Source: Candidatus Amarolinea dominans (GTDB taxonomy: Bacteria > Chloroflexota > Anaerolineae > SSC4 > Amarolineaceae). Taken from it: a stretch of 64,000 nucleotides of DNA. Positions 52,672-61,329 of this stretch are shown piece after piece. The translations under genes and the position numbers were made by a program. The stretch spans positions 124,001-188,000 of the forward strand of contig JADJYJ010000004.1 of the NCBI GenBank assembly GCA_016719785.1. Reading direction: 5' to 3'. Within the stretch, counting starts at the first letter, position 1. Every line of letters begins with the position of its first letter. The notes under the pieces were generated by a model. The model was given only the letters and a program-made list of their open reading frames with translations, had not been told where the DNA came from and ran no database searches.

Positions 52672-53601
52672 TTACACGTGCCGCGCACCACCAACGCTGG
52701 CAATAAAAACGTCTTCCAGCGAGGGGGGGATGACGGCCAGGGCCAGCACGTGGACGCCGGCGGCGGTCAGCGTCTGCGTCACCACGGCTTGTCGGGCCGC
52801 GGCGTCAGGCGTGATCACATGCAATTGCGCGCCATAGAGCGCCACTTCTTCGAAAATCCCCAGCCTGCGCAGCGCCACCACAGCCGCATCGGGCTGATCG
52901 CAGGTGACTTCCAGGACCTGGCTGTGCATCTGCGTCTCTTTGATCTCCTGCGGTGAGCCGCTGGCAACGAGGCGCCCGCGCTGAATGAACGCCAGCGCCT
53001 GGCAATTCTCGGCCTCATCCATGTAGTGGGTGGTCACCAAAATAGTCACGCCGGCGGCAGCCTGCTCATAGAGCAGGTTCCAGAACGTGCGGCGGGAGAG
53101 GGGATCAACACCGGCAGTCGGCTCATCCAGGAAGAGCATCTCCGGCTCGTGCAGCATGGCCGCGCCCAGGGCCAGGCGCTGCTTCCAGCCGCCGGAGAGG
53201 TGGCGCGTGAGGGTGCGCTGGCGCCCGACCAGGCCCGCCATCGCCAGAATATCCGCTTTGCGCTGCCGCAGCCGCGCCCCGCGCACGCCGTAGACGCCGG
53301 CGTAGAAGTTCAGATTCTCGTCCACCGTCAGGTCGTTGTACAGGCTGAATTTCTGGCTCATGTAACCGATGCGCTGGCGCAGGGTTTCGGCCTGACGCTG
53401 CACGTCAAGCCCCAACACCGTGGCGCTGCCTGCGCTGGGGCGCAGCAGACCGAGCAGCATACGGATGGTGGTGGTCTTACCCGCGCCGTTGGGGCCTAGA
53501 AAGCCAAAAATCTGCCCGCGTGGCACCTCGAACGAGATGTCGTCCACCGCCACAAAATCGCCAAAACGTTTGCTCAGTTGATCCACCTTCACCGCGATCA
53601 T
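52672..53601 (-). CDS. ABC-2 exporter ATPase
   Basis: 309 residues. Walker A is in FLGPNGAGKTTTIRML (about 33-48), the ABC signature is RHLSGGWKQRLALG (about 135-148) and Walker B is MLFLDEPTAGVDP (about 153-165). The C-terminus adds an extra domain of about 80 residues (QVLEVTCDQPDAAVVALRRL), common in drug-export ATPases. It overlaps the next ATPase by four bases, so the two are translationally coupled and may form a heterodimer. Confidence 0.92.
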   Translation of the reverse strand: MIAVKVDQLSKRFGDFVAVDDISFEVPRGQIFGFLGPNGAGKTTTIRMLLGLLRPSAGSATVLGLDVQRQAETLRQRIGYMSQKFSLYNDLTVDENLNFYAGVYGVRGARLRQRKADILAMAGLVGRQRTLTRHLSGGWKQRLALGAAMLHEPEMLFLDEPTAGVDPLSRRTFWNLLYEQAAAGVTILVTTHYMDEAENCQALAFIQRGRLVASGSPQEIKETQMHSQVLEVTCDQPDAAVVALRRLGIFEEVALYGAQLHVITPDAAARQAVVTQTLTAAGVHVLALAVIPPSLEDVFIASVGGARHV

Positions 53602-54581
53602 GCTGTTCCCTCGCCAAGTCCCTGCTGCCGGCGGATCAGCCAGATGAAGGCTTGCTCCATGCGGGCGGTGGTGGTGCGCAAGCCGGCCGGCTCGATGCCG
53701 TGACTGCGCAGGGCCTGGGCCACCACGGGCATGCCACGCGCCGCATCTTCCACGATGATGTGCAGCAGGTTGCCGTAGGTTTGCACCTCGATGACGCCGG
53801 GCAGGCTATGCACCAGCGCCTCGGCGCGGCGGATCAGGTTGACGCCCTGGCCGGCGCCCTGCGGGCAGACCTCGATGATCTCACCGGTCACCAGGCGCTT
53901 GATCTCGGCGGGTGTGCCGCTGACCACCAGGCGTCCTTCGTACATCAGGCCGATGGCGGAGCAGCGTTCAGCTTCATCCATGTAGGGCGTGCTGATCACC
54001 ATCGTCACCCCTTGCAGGTGCAACTGGGACAGAATATCCCAAAACTCGCGCCGCGCCAGCGGATCCACCCCGGTCGTCGGTTCGTCGAGCAGAAGGATGT
54101 CGGGCTGATGGATGAGCGAGCAAGCCAGGGCCAGCTTCTTCTTCATGCCTCCGGAAAGCTGACTGGCGCGGCGCTGCGTAAATTCGGTCAGGCGGGCGAA
54201 GTGGAGCAGGCGCTCGATGCGCTCACGGCGCACGCGACCACGCACGCCGCAAATGTCGGCGAAGAAATCGAGGTTCTCCTGTACGCTCAGGTCGCCATAC
54301 AGGCGAAATTCCTGCGCCATGTAGCCGATACGCTCCTTGATCGGCTGCGCCGCGGTCATGGTATCGAAACCGGCCACTGTGACCCAACCGGTCGTCGGCG
54401 CCAGGATGGTTGCCAGCATGCGCAGCGTGGTCGTTTTGCCGGCGCCATCTGGCCCCACCAGCCCAAACACCGCCGCGCGCGCGATGGTCAAATCGAGACC
54501 GGTCACCGCGACGATGGAGCCGAAGGCACGGCCAAGATTTTTGGCGACGATCACGGGGTCAGCGACTGCGACAGCGGGCAT
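53598..54581 (-). CDS. ABC-2 exporter ATPase (second subunit)
   Basis: 327 residues. It has VGPDGAGKTTTLRML, SGGMKKKLALACSL and LLLDEPTTGVDPLARREFW, so all motifs are intact. FGLVGPDGAGKT carries Asp where the other ATPase has Asn. The extra C-terminal domain is present (TGEIIEVCPQGAGQGVNLI). Two separate ATPases feed one permease here, where related exporters fuse the two ATPase halves (YbhF) and use two permeases. Confidence 0.92.
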   Translation of the reverse strand: MPAVAVADPVIVAKNLGRAFGSIVAVTGLDLTIARAAVFGLVGPDGAGKTTTLRMLATILAPTTGWVTVAGFDTMTAAQPIKERIGYMAQEFRLYGDLSVQENLDFFADICGVRGRVRRERIERLLHFARLTEFTQRRASQLSGGMKKKLALACSLIHQPDILLLDEPTTGVDPLARREFWDILSQLHLQGVTMVISTPYMDEAERCSAIGLMYEGRLVVSGTPAEIKRLVTGEIIEVCPQGAGQGVNLIRRAEALVHSLPGVIEVQTYGNLLHIIVEDAARGMPVVAQALRSHGIEPAGLRTTTARMEQAFIWLIRRQQGLGEGTA

Positions 54582-54584
54582 CGT

Positions 54585-55706
54585 CTACTCCAGGCGTTTG
54601 CGAAAACGAACGGTGGCGAGGGTCAGGATGCCGACGCTGAACAGGCCCAGGATGATGACCTCACGCCAGAGCATGTCCAGCCCGACGCCTTTGAGGACCA
54701 CCGACCGAATGATGGTCAGCAGGTAGCGCAGGGGCACGAACTGGCTGACGAACTCCAGGGGCGCGGGCATGGCTTCCAGGGGAAAGATGTAGCCGGCCAG
54801 AAAAATGGAGGGCAGGAAGAAGAAGTAGGTTAACATCATGGCTTCTTGCTGAGTGTGCGCAATCGTTGAGATCAGCAGGCCCAGGGCCAGGGACGAGATC
54901 ATGGCGAAAGCGATCAGGAACAGCAGTAGGGTCACGCTGCCGTGAATGGGCACCTGGAACCAGAGGACGGCCAGGACCAGAACCGCACAGGTGTTGATGA
55001 AGACGATCAAGGCGTAGGGTGTCACCTTGCCCAGGATCATCTCGACCGGGCGCACGGGGGTGACGATCAACTGCTCCATGGTGCCTTGCTCGCGCTCGCG
55101 CACGATGGCGAGGGCCGTGGTCATCATGGAGAGCATCTGCAGGATGATGCCGACCAGGCCGGGCACCATGTAATTGGCGCTGCGCATCTCCGGGTTGTAC
55201 CAGACACGCGGGCGCACATCAACGCCAGGCTGCTCTTGGCGGTCACTGTGCAATAGTTCTGTCAACACCTGAAGCGAGAATGCCTGACCCACGCTCTGTG
55301 CGGAGGCAAAAGCGGTGTTGGCAATGGCCGGGTCCGAGCCATCAATGATAAACTCGATGGCCGGCCGCTCGCGCCTGGTTAGGGCTGTGCCGAAGCCGGG
55401 AGGAATGACGATGCCGGTGCGCACTTCGCCGCGGTCTATCAGGCGCCCCAGGGCCTGACGATCGGCCGGATAGATGACAATGTCGAAGTAGTTGGAGGCC
55501 TGGTAAGTGGCAATCAGGTCGCGGCTCTGCGCGGATCGGTCGAGATCGAGGACGGCCGTCGCCAGGTGCTCGACGTTGGTGTTGGCCGCATAGCCCAGCA
55601 GGATCAGTTGCACGATGGGAATGGCAAACAGCGTGGTCAACGTGCGCCGATCCCGAAACATGTGGCGAAACTCCTTGCGCATCAGCGCCAGAGTACGAAA
55701 TACCAC
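54585..55706 (-). CDS. ABC-2 type permease (YbhS/YbhR-like)
   Basis: 373 residues. One N-terminal membrane segment (TLFAIPIVQLILLGYAAN), a large extracytoplasmic domain of about 140 residues, then five C-terminal segments with MVPGLVGIILQMLSMMTTALAIVREREQGTMEQL, the signature of the YhaP/YbhS family. It exports small molecules or lipids with its ATPases. Only one permease gene is here, whereas related systems usually have two. It lies 33 bases from the Fe-S gene and 3 bases from the ATPase. Confidence 0.9.
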   Translation of the reverse strand: MVFRTLALMRKEFRHMFRDRRTLTTLFAIPIVQLILLGYAANTNVEHLATAVLDLDRSAQSRDLIATYQASNYFDIVIYPADRQALGRLIDRGEVRTGIVIPPGFGTALTRRERPAIEFIIDGSDPAIANTAFASAQSVGQAFSLQVLTELLHSDRQEQPGVDVRPRVWYNPEMRSANYMVPGLVGIILQMLSMMTTALAIVREREQGTMEQLIVTPVRPVEMILGKVTPYALIVFINTCAVLVLAVLWFQVPIHGSVTLLLFLIAFAMISSLALGLLISTIAHTQQEAMMLTYFFFLPSIFLAGYIFPLEAMPAPLEFVSQFVPLRYLLTIIRSVVLKGVGLDMLWREVIILGLFSVGILTLATVRFRKRLE

Positions 55707-55739
55707 TGCCGTCTTTCTCCGATTTACACGATGCGTTAA

Positions 55740-57056
55740 TTACTGAACATCCGCGCTGGCCGGGCCGGCCGCCAGTTTGATGCCGCGCACGACGGTGTCA
55801 AGGAAAATGGAGCGCAGCGGTTTGATGGCCAGGGCCGCTTTATACGGCGGTGATTTCTCCAGGACCTGGATGATGCGACCGACGGCCTGATAGCCCAGCC
55901 CTTCTGTGTTGTCCAGGATCAAGTCGGCGAGCTTGCCGCGCTCGATGGCCATGGCCACCATGCGATCGAAGGTGGACTCCGGCGTGAAGACGCGGCGCGG
56001 CCGTGGGTTCATGGAGAGCGCGCCGTGGCGGCAGGCGCTGTAGCAGACGCCGCAGCCCAGGCAGAGATCGGCATTACGGACGGCCCAGCGCTTGCGCCGG
56101 TTGGTCAACTGCTGTTCCTCGATGGTGATGGCGTTGACCGGGCAGACTTTGGCGCAGCGGCCGCAGCCGTTGCAGTGGCTGAGGTCAATGTCGCTGATCC
56201 AGTTCGAGGTGACGATGGCGCCGCGCAGGTCGAAGCGGCGAATGGCGTTCATCATGCCGCAGCAGTCACCGCAGCAGTTGCAGATGTAGCCGACGTTGCG
56301 CTGCACATTGTCGGCCGTCTGCGCCAGTCCATTGACTTTTGCCAGCTCCAGGATGTCCATGGCCTCGCTATTGGTGATACGCTCGGCCACGCCGTTGCGC
56401 ACGAGCGTTTTGGCGCCGTAGTTGAACGACAGGCAGGTGCGCTGCGGCCGGCCGCAGTCTTCGTTCAGGTGGCTGGCATGATGCCGGCAGGCGCACAAGG
56501 AGACGGCGGCATCGGTCGCCGTTTTGACAATCGTGCTGGCCCGCTCCCAGTCCAGAATTTCGACGTGCTGACCGCTGACGTCAGCCGGCAGCGCCTCTTC
56601 ACGCACCAGCGAGCGTCCGATCTGGGTTTCGTGCTGAAAGATCGCGCGTGCGAAGCGATCATCCTCTTTGAAGTAGGCATCGAACAGGCGCGCCAGTTCG
56701 GGCAGCGGGGCGTCCGGGCGCAGGCGCATGAAGGTGAATTCGAAGAAGCCAATGACAACCGGCGCCAGCGAGAAGTAACGTTGGCCGTGGCGTTCGATGT
56801 CAATGACGCAGCCGCGCTCCGCCATGCCGCTCAGGATGTCGAGCAACTCGGCTTCGGGTAGATGCAGCTTGCGGGAAAGGTCCGTCAGCCCGGTGAAGTT
56901 GGTCGGCAGTTGACGGGCGATCTCGGCATCGGTCGGGGAGAAGAGGAGCTTGAGGATTTGCATGAAAGCCGGTGTTTCCGGCGCGCCGGTGACATTGCGA
57001 TCCAGGCGCTGCTGCAGCAGGTGGTAGGATCGGTCGGGATTGACGATGTGACCCAT
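55740..57056 (-). CDS. Ferredoxin-like 4Fe-4S protein with N-terminal winged-helix-like region
   Basis: 438 residues from the ATG at 57056 (AAGGAG upstream); ATG 57083 is an alternative. An N-terminal helix-turn-helix-like region (ARQLPTNFTGLTDLSRKLHL and MAERGCVIDIERHGQRYFSL) is followed by cysteine-rich segments: CACRHH (about 195), CNCCGDCC (about 260), CNGCGRCAKVCP and CLGCGVCYSACRHG, the last two being ferredoxin-type 4Fe-4S sites. It could be a redox enzyme or a regulator; I do not know its partner. It is encoded between a cysteine-desulfurase-like gene and an exporter permease. Confidence 0.72.
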   Translation of the reverse strand: MGHIVNPDRSYHLLQQRLDRNVTGAPETPAFMQILKLLFSPTDAEIARQLPTNFTGLTDLSRKLHLPEAELLDILSGMAERGCVIDIERHGQRYFSLAPVVIGFFEFTFMRLRPDAPLPELARLFDAYFKEDDRFARAIFQHETQIGRSLVREEALPADVSGQHVEILDWERASTIVKTATDAAVSLCACRHHASHLNEDCGRPQRTCLSFNYGAKTLVRNGVAERITNSEAMDILELAKVNGLAQTADNVQRNVGYICNCCGDCCGMMNAIRRFDLRGAIVTSNWISDIDLSHCNGCGRCAKVCPVNAITIEEQQLTNRRKRWAVRNADLCLGCGVCYSACRHGALSMNPRPRRVFTPESTFDRMVAMAIERGKLADLILDNTEGLGYQAVGRIIQVLEKSPPYKAALAIKPLRSIFLDTVVRGIKLAAGPASADVQ

Positions 57057-57161
57057 GACATTCTCCTTCGAAGCGCAATCCATACGAACGGCCTCACCTC
57101 AACCCCCGGCCGCTTGCGTCGTGGGCGCTGCAATCCGGAGAATTGCGGTACAAGGCTATTT

Positions 57162-58574
57162 TTAGGTCAGAAACGACCTGAAATCGGGCTGCCAGCCACT
57201 GGGCACATAGTCGCCAGAAGTCTGATCTTGCACGTAATGACCCTTGTAGTCGCCGCGGGCGATTTTGCTCAACGCTTCCAGCAGGTAATCCACTTCGGCC
57301 AGGGTGTTGTACAGGCCAAAACTGATGCGCACCAGTCCCGGCATATGGGCGCGGTCATGGGCCAGCATCTCATCGCGCACCTGCTGCGTCTGCGCCGCGT
57401 CGAGGCCCAGGAGGTGCAGGATGTACGGATGCGCACAGAAACAGCCGTTGCGCACACCGATGCCGAATTCGTGGCCCAGGATGGAAGCTACCAGAAAATG
57501 CTGTACGTGGCGCACGTTGAACGGAATGACGCCCAGGCGCGTGGCTGCGCGTGCAGGGTCAGTGTCGCCGATGATTTCGAGGCCCTCAACCTGGGACAAG
57601 CGACGCAAGGCATAGGTCGTCAACTCGGCCTCGTGGCCGGCCACGTTGTCCATGCCCACCGTTTGCAGTTGCTCGATAGCTGTCGCCAGCGCCACCGCGC
57701 CCACGACGTTGGGGCTGCCGGCTTCGTCCCGCTCCGGCGGATCGCTCCACCAGACGCCATCCTCGGTGACGATCTCCACCGTGCCGCCGCCGCGCACATC
57801 GGGAGCACCCTGGGCAAAGGTGTCACGCCGGCCGATCAGGGCGCCGGTGCCGAAGGGCGCATAGAGCTTGTGCGCGGACAGGGCCACGTAGTCGAAATGA
57901 CCGGGGTCGTCCAGGCTGCCCATGGTAATCGGACGGTGCGGCGCCAGTTGCGCGATGTCGAGCAAAAACTGCGCGCCCGCGGCATGGGCTTGCGCGGCCA
58001 GGCGCGGCGCCGGATTGATGATGCCGGTCACGTTGCTGCCGCCGGTGATGGCCACCAGCGCCACTCGCCCGGCATACTGCGCCAGCTTGCGCTCATAATC
58101 GGCCTCATCCAGGCTGCCATCTGGCTTGATGGCGACATGGACGACGTTGGCCACGGCCCGATAGGGCAGATCGTTGGAGTGATGCTCCATCATGGAGACC
58201 AGGATGGTGTCACGTCCCGGTGCAAATGGCAGACGCCGCGCCAGCTTGTTCAGCGCCTCGGTGGCATTCTTGCCAAAGATGCAGACGTGGGTGTGAGGGT
58301 CCGCGCCAACAAAGCGCAGCGTCGCCCGGCGAGCATCCTCGTAGGCGAACGTTGCCAGTTGGCTCTTGAAGCCGCTGCCGCGGTGGACAGAGGAATACCA
58401 CGGCAAGAAACGATTGACCGCAGCCGTGACCGCCCGCAGCGGCGGCGTGGAAGCCGCGTTGTCGAAATTGACATAGGTACGCGTGCTGCCGTCCAGCAGG
58501 GGCACTTGTTGTTCTACATCGAACAGCCGGCGCCAGTCATGGCTCTGACCGGTCGCGGCATCTGTGACCGCCAT
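57162..58574 (-). CDS. Class V aminotransferase, cysteine-desulfurase-like
   Basis: 470 residues. It has the PLP lysine Lys236 in VALSAHKLYAPFGTGALIG, Asp206 in FLLDIAQLAPHRP, and a cysteine-rich loop GVRNGCFCAHPY (Cys378, Cys380) at the place of the SufS/CsdA active loop. HHSNDLPYR and the NFDNAASTPPLRAV start are typical of the SufS branch. It should release sulfur, selenium or alanine-type products from cysteine or a related amino acid. The next gene encodes an Fe-S protein, which fits a cluster-supply role. No SufBCD scaffold is nearby. Confidence 0.82.
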   Translation of the reverse strand: MAVTDAATGQSHDWRRLFDVEQQVPLLDGSTRTYVNFDNAASTPPLRAVTAAVNRFLPWYSSVHRGSGFKSQLATFAYEDARRATLRFVGADPHTHVCIFGKNATEALNKLARRLPFAPGRDTILVSMMEHHSNDLPYRAVANVVHVAIKPDGSLDEADYERKLAQYAGRVALVAITGGSNVTGIINPAPRLAAQAHAAGAQFLLDIAQLAPHRPITMGSLDDPGHFDYVALSAHKLYAPFGTGALIGRRDTFAQGAPDVRGGGTVEIVTEDGVWWSDPPERDEAGSPNVVGAVALATAIEQLQTVGMDNVAGHEAELTTYALRRLSQVEGLEIIGDTDPARAATRLGVIPFNVRHVQHFLVASILGHEFGIGVRNGCFCAHPYILHLLGLDAAQTQQVRDEMLAHDRAHMPGLVRISFGLYNTLAEVDYLLEALSKIARGDYKGHYVQDQTSGDYVPSGWQPDFRSFLT

Positions 58575-58636
58575 GGTTCACAACCTTTCCGGGCAATGCT
58601 GAACGATGAAAGCTGAATGAGGAATGTTGCACCCCC

Positions 58637-58690
58637 GGCGTTTTCGCAGAAAGCGCCAAGCATTCAGCTCTGAGCATTCAGCATTCAGCA
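58637..58690. repeat. Hairpin and CATTCAGC repeats in the 58575-58694 gap
   Basis: GGCGTTTTC-GCA-GAAAGCGCC (58637-58657, one mismatch), followed by several CATTCAGC copies. The same sequence appears inverted just upstream as GCTGAATG. Possibly a terminator for the gene at 58695, or a repeat remnant. Confidence 0.6.
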
Positions 58691-58694
58691 TTCC

Positions 58695-58997
58695 TCACTC
58701 TTCTGCTTCCTCGTCGCCCTCTTCCAGCCACTCCAGGGTGATCGGCTGACCCCAGGCGATGTCTTCGTAGCTCACTTCGGCGGCTTCGTCAACCAGGTCC
58801 TCATCGCCGTAGTAATTGATGTCGTCGTTGCTATCCACGTAGACCAGGACACTTGGCTTATCTTGTGCGAGGATCCAGTCATTTTCTTCGACCGCGTCCC
58901 ACAGTTCCTCTTCGCCGAAATCTTCGACGTCATCCATCTCCACGGCCACGAGTATGAATTTCTCGTACACCGCCACACCATGACTTGTCGTAAACAT
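58695..58997 (-). CDS. Small acidic hypothetical protein
   Basis: 100 residues, very rich in Asp and Glu (EMDDVEDFGEEELWDAVEEN near the start and a run at the end, WLEEGDEEAEE). AAAGGGGGAAAG precedes the ATG. No signal peptide, membrane segment or known motif. It lies between the cysteine-desulfurase-like gene and purH. Unknown; an adaptor or nucleic-acid-mimic role is speculation. Confidence 0.7.
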   Translation of the reverse strand: MFTTSHGVAVYEKFILVAVEMDDVEDFGEEELWDAVEENDWILAQDKPSVLVYVDSNDDINYYGDEDLVDEAAEVSYEDIAWGQPITLEWLEEGDEEAEE

Positions 58998-59033
58998 CTT
59001 TCCCCCTTTTGCTTCGAGATTTGCAATTCCTAT

Positions 59034-60560
59034 CTAATGCTTGAAATGCCTCACCCCGGTGAAGCACATCGCCAGCCCCAGGCGGTCCGCCGCGGCGATC
59101 GTCTCCGCGTCGCGCATGGAGCCGCCGGGTTGAACCACGGCAGTGCAACCGGCCGCGGCCGCGGCCTCCACGCCATCGGGGAACGGGAAGAAGGCGTCTG
59201 ATCCGACCACCGCGCCTTTGGCCCGCTCTCCGGCCTTTTGGCTAGCCAGGCGCACCGAGTCCACGCGGCTCATCTGCCCGGCTCCCACCCCCACCACCTC
59301 GTTGGCCGTGGTGAAGACGATGGCGTTCGACTTGACGTGTTTACTCACGCGCCAGGCGAAGTCCAGCGCGGTCATTTCGTCTGCCGTCGGCTGGCGCTGC
59401 GTCACCACCTGCCAGGTGTTTGCCGGCTCGATCGTGTCATCAGGCGTCTGCACCAGCAGCCCACCATGAACGGTGCGCATGGCGTAGGGCAGGACCGCCT
59501 CCGGTTTGACCTCCAGCACGCGCAGGTTCTTCTTGCGCTTGAGCGCCTTCAGCGCCTCTGGTTCGTACGCCGGCGCAGCCAGCACTTCGACGAACAGTGC
59601 GCCGATAGCTGCGACGGTTGCCAGGTCCAGCGGGCGATTGACGGCAATCACGCTGCCAAACGCGCTGACCGGATCGGCCGCCAGGGCCAACTGATACGCC
59701 TCGACCAGGCTGTCGGCGCTGGCCAGGCCGCAGGGGTTGGTGTGCTTGATGATGGCCACCGTCGGCCGGGAAAACTCTTGCGCCATGCCCCAGGCAGCGT
59801 CAAGGTCCACGTAATTATTATAACTCATTTCCTTCTCACCGCTTAGTTGGGACAGGGCACGCGCGGCATCGGGCCAGCGGTAGAAGCCGGCGCGCTGATG
59901 GGGATTTTCGCCGTAGCGCAACACCTGCGCCAGCTCGGCGCTCAGCGTCAGCACGGCCGGGAAAGTATCGGCGCCCTCGACCTGGCGACCCAACCAGGTG
60001 GCAATCGCGGCATCGTACGCGGCCGTGTGGCGGAAGGCCTTCAGCGCCAGGTGACGCCGCGTCTCGGCCGGCACGGCCTCGCTCTTCTCTACATGCAGCG
60101 CCACGGTCAGATAGTCTTGTGGATCGCACAACACCGTGACCGACTCGAAGTTCTTGGCCGCGGCCCGCAGCAGGGTGACGCCGCCGATGTCAATCTCCTC
60201 GATGGCCTCGGCCTCGGTCACGTCGGCGCGGGCCACGGTGCGGGTGAACGGGTACAAATTACACACCACCAGGTCGAACGGCTGCATCCCCTGCTTGCGC
60301 AGATCGGCCAGGTGCTGCGGCGTGCGGCGGGCGAGGATGCCGCCGTGAATAGCAGGGTGCAGGGTCTTGACGCGGCCGCCCAGCATTTCAGGAAAATGTG
60401 TGACCTCTTCAACCGGGGTGCAGGGCAGATCGGCCTGCGTCAAGGCGCGCGCGGTGCCGCCGCTGGCCACAAGCTCAACCCCTTGCGCGACCAGAATGCG
60501 CGCCAGGTCGAGCAGCCCTGACTTGTCGTACACGCTCAGTAGAGCACGTTGAATCGTCAT
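59034..60560 (-). CDS. purH: Bifunctional AICAR transformylase / IMP cyclohydrolase
   Basis: 508 residues. The N-terminal MGS-like cyclohydrolase domain (VYDKSGLLDLARILVAQGVEL, KTLHPAIHGGILARR) and the transformylase domain with the catalytic KHTNPCG (about residue 265) are both present. GVGAGQMSRVDSVRLA and DAFFPFPDGVE are the usual C-terminal motifs. It performs the last two steps of IMP synthesis. purN overlaps its start by four bases. Confidence 0.96.
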   Translation of the reverse strand: MTIQRALLSVYDKSGLLDLARILVAQGVELVASGGTARALTQADLPCTPVEEVTHFPEMLGGRVKTLHPAIHGGILARRTPQHLADLRKQGMQPFDLVVCNLYPFTRTVARADVTEAEAIEEIDIGGVTLLRAAAKNFESVTVLCDPQDYLTVALHVEKSEAVPAETRRHLALKAFRHTAAYDAAIATWLGRQVEGADTFPAVLTLSAELAQVLRYGENPHQRAGFYRWPDAARALSQLSGEKEMSYNNYVDLDAAWGMAQEFSRPTVAIIKHTNPCGLASADSLVEAYQLALAADPVSAFGSVIAVNRPLDLATVAAIGALFVEVLAAPAYEPEALKALKRKKNLRVLEVKPEAVLPYAMRTVHGGLLVQTPDDTIEPANTWQVVTQRQPTADEMTALDFAWRVSKHVKSNAIVFTTANEVVGVGAGQMSRVDSVRLASQKAGERAKGAVVGSDAFFPFPDGVEAAAAAGCTAVVQPGGSMRDAETIAAADRLGLAMCFTGVRHFKH

Positions 60561-61192
60561 GAAGAAATATATCTCCTTTGGGGGCGAGTTGCCAGCCAGC
60601 GCTGAACGGCGCGCACCAGCAGGGTGTGTTCGTGGGCGTGCAGCCGTTTGGCGAAATCATGGAACTGGTCACGGGGATCAAAGGGCACAACGACAAAATC
60701 AAGCACGGGACCGGCGTCTACCTCCGGTACGACGCCATGCACCATCGCGCCGCTGACTTCGATTTCGCCGGCCTGGTAGGCCGCGAACGCGCGCTCGATG
60801 GCGTGCGTGCCCGGAAACTGACCGGGTAGAGCCGGGTGCAGATTGATGAGACAATCGGCGAAGGGGGTGATGAAAATCGGCGTCAAGACCTGCATCCAGC
60901 CCGCGCACACGATCAGATCGGGCTGAAAACAACTGATCAGCGCCGCCAGGTCGCGATCATAGGTTTCACGCGGCAGGCCCTGATCGCTGTACGGTTTGAG
61001 CGGGAAGTAGAGGGTGGGCACGCTGGCCTGCTGCGCCCGCACCAGCCCGTACGCGTCACGTCGGTTGGAAACCACGGCCGCCACCCGCGCCGGCAAACGA
61101 CCGTCCTGACAGGCGTCGAGCAGGGCCTGCAGATTGCTGCCGCTGCCTGAAATCAGAACGACCAGGCGGGCCAGGGACACTGTTTCAGACAT
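60557..61192 (-). CDS. purN: Phosphoribosylglycinamide formyltransferase
   Basis: 211 residues. VLISGSGSNLQALLDACQ, then INLHPALPGQFPGTHAIERAF and SGAMVHGVVPEVDAGPVL contain the catalytic His and Asp of PurN. It uses 10-formyl-THF to formylate GAR. The gene is coupled to purH by a four-base overlap. Confidence 0.95.
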   Translation of the reverse strand: MSETVSLARLVVLISGSGSNLQALLDACQDGRLPARVAAVVSNRRDAYGLVRAQQASVPTLYFPLKPYSDQGLPRETYDRDLAALISCFQPDLIVCAGWMQVLTPIFITPFADCLINLHPALPGQFPGTHAIERAFAAYQAGEIEVSGAMVHGVVPEVDAGPVLDFVVVPFDPRDQFHDFAKRLHAHEHTLLVRAVQRWLATRPQRRYISS

Positions 61193-61329
61193 GGCTTCCC
61201 CTCACAACAAGCCGCCGAATGAATTCGGGATGCAAGGCGTGCCGCCGCCATGTCGGCCTGCGCCGGCCGGCATCGCGTCCACGCAGGTGGGCGCCCGGCG
61301 GAACGCCCACCAGGCGCGATTTCAATCGC
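61193..61329. other. purM-purN intergenic region with repeats
   Basis: Contains GCCGCCGAATGAATTCGGG (also at about 6604-6622, next to the SCP2 gene) and a hairpin with GGTGGGCG-type arms near 61285-61312. No gene seen. Confidence 0.6.
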
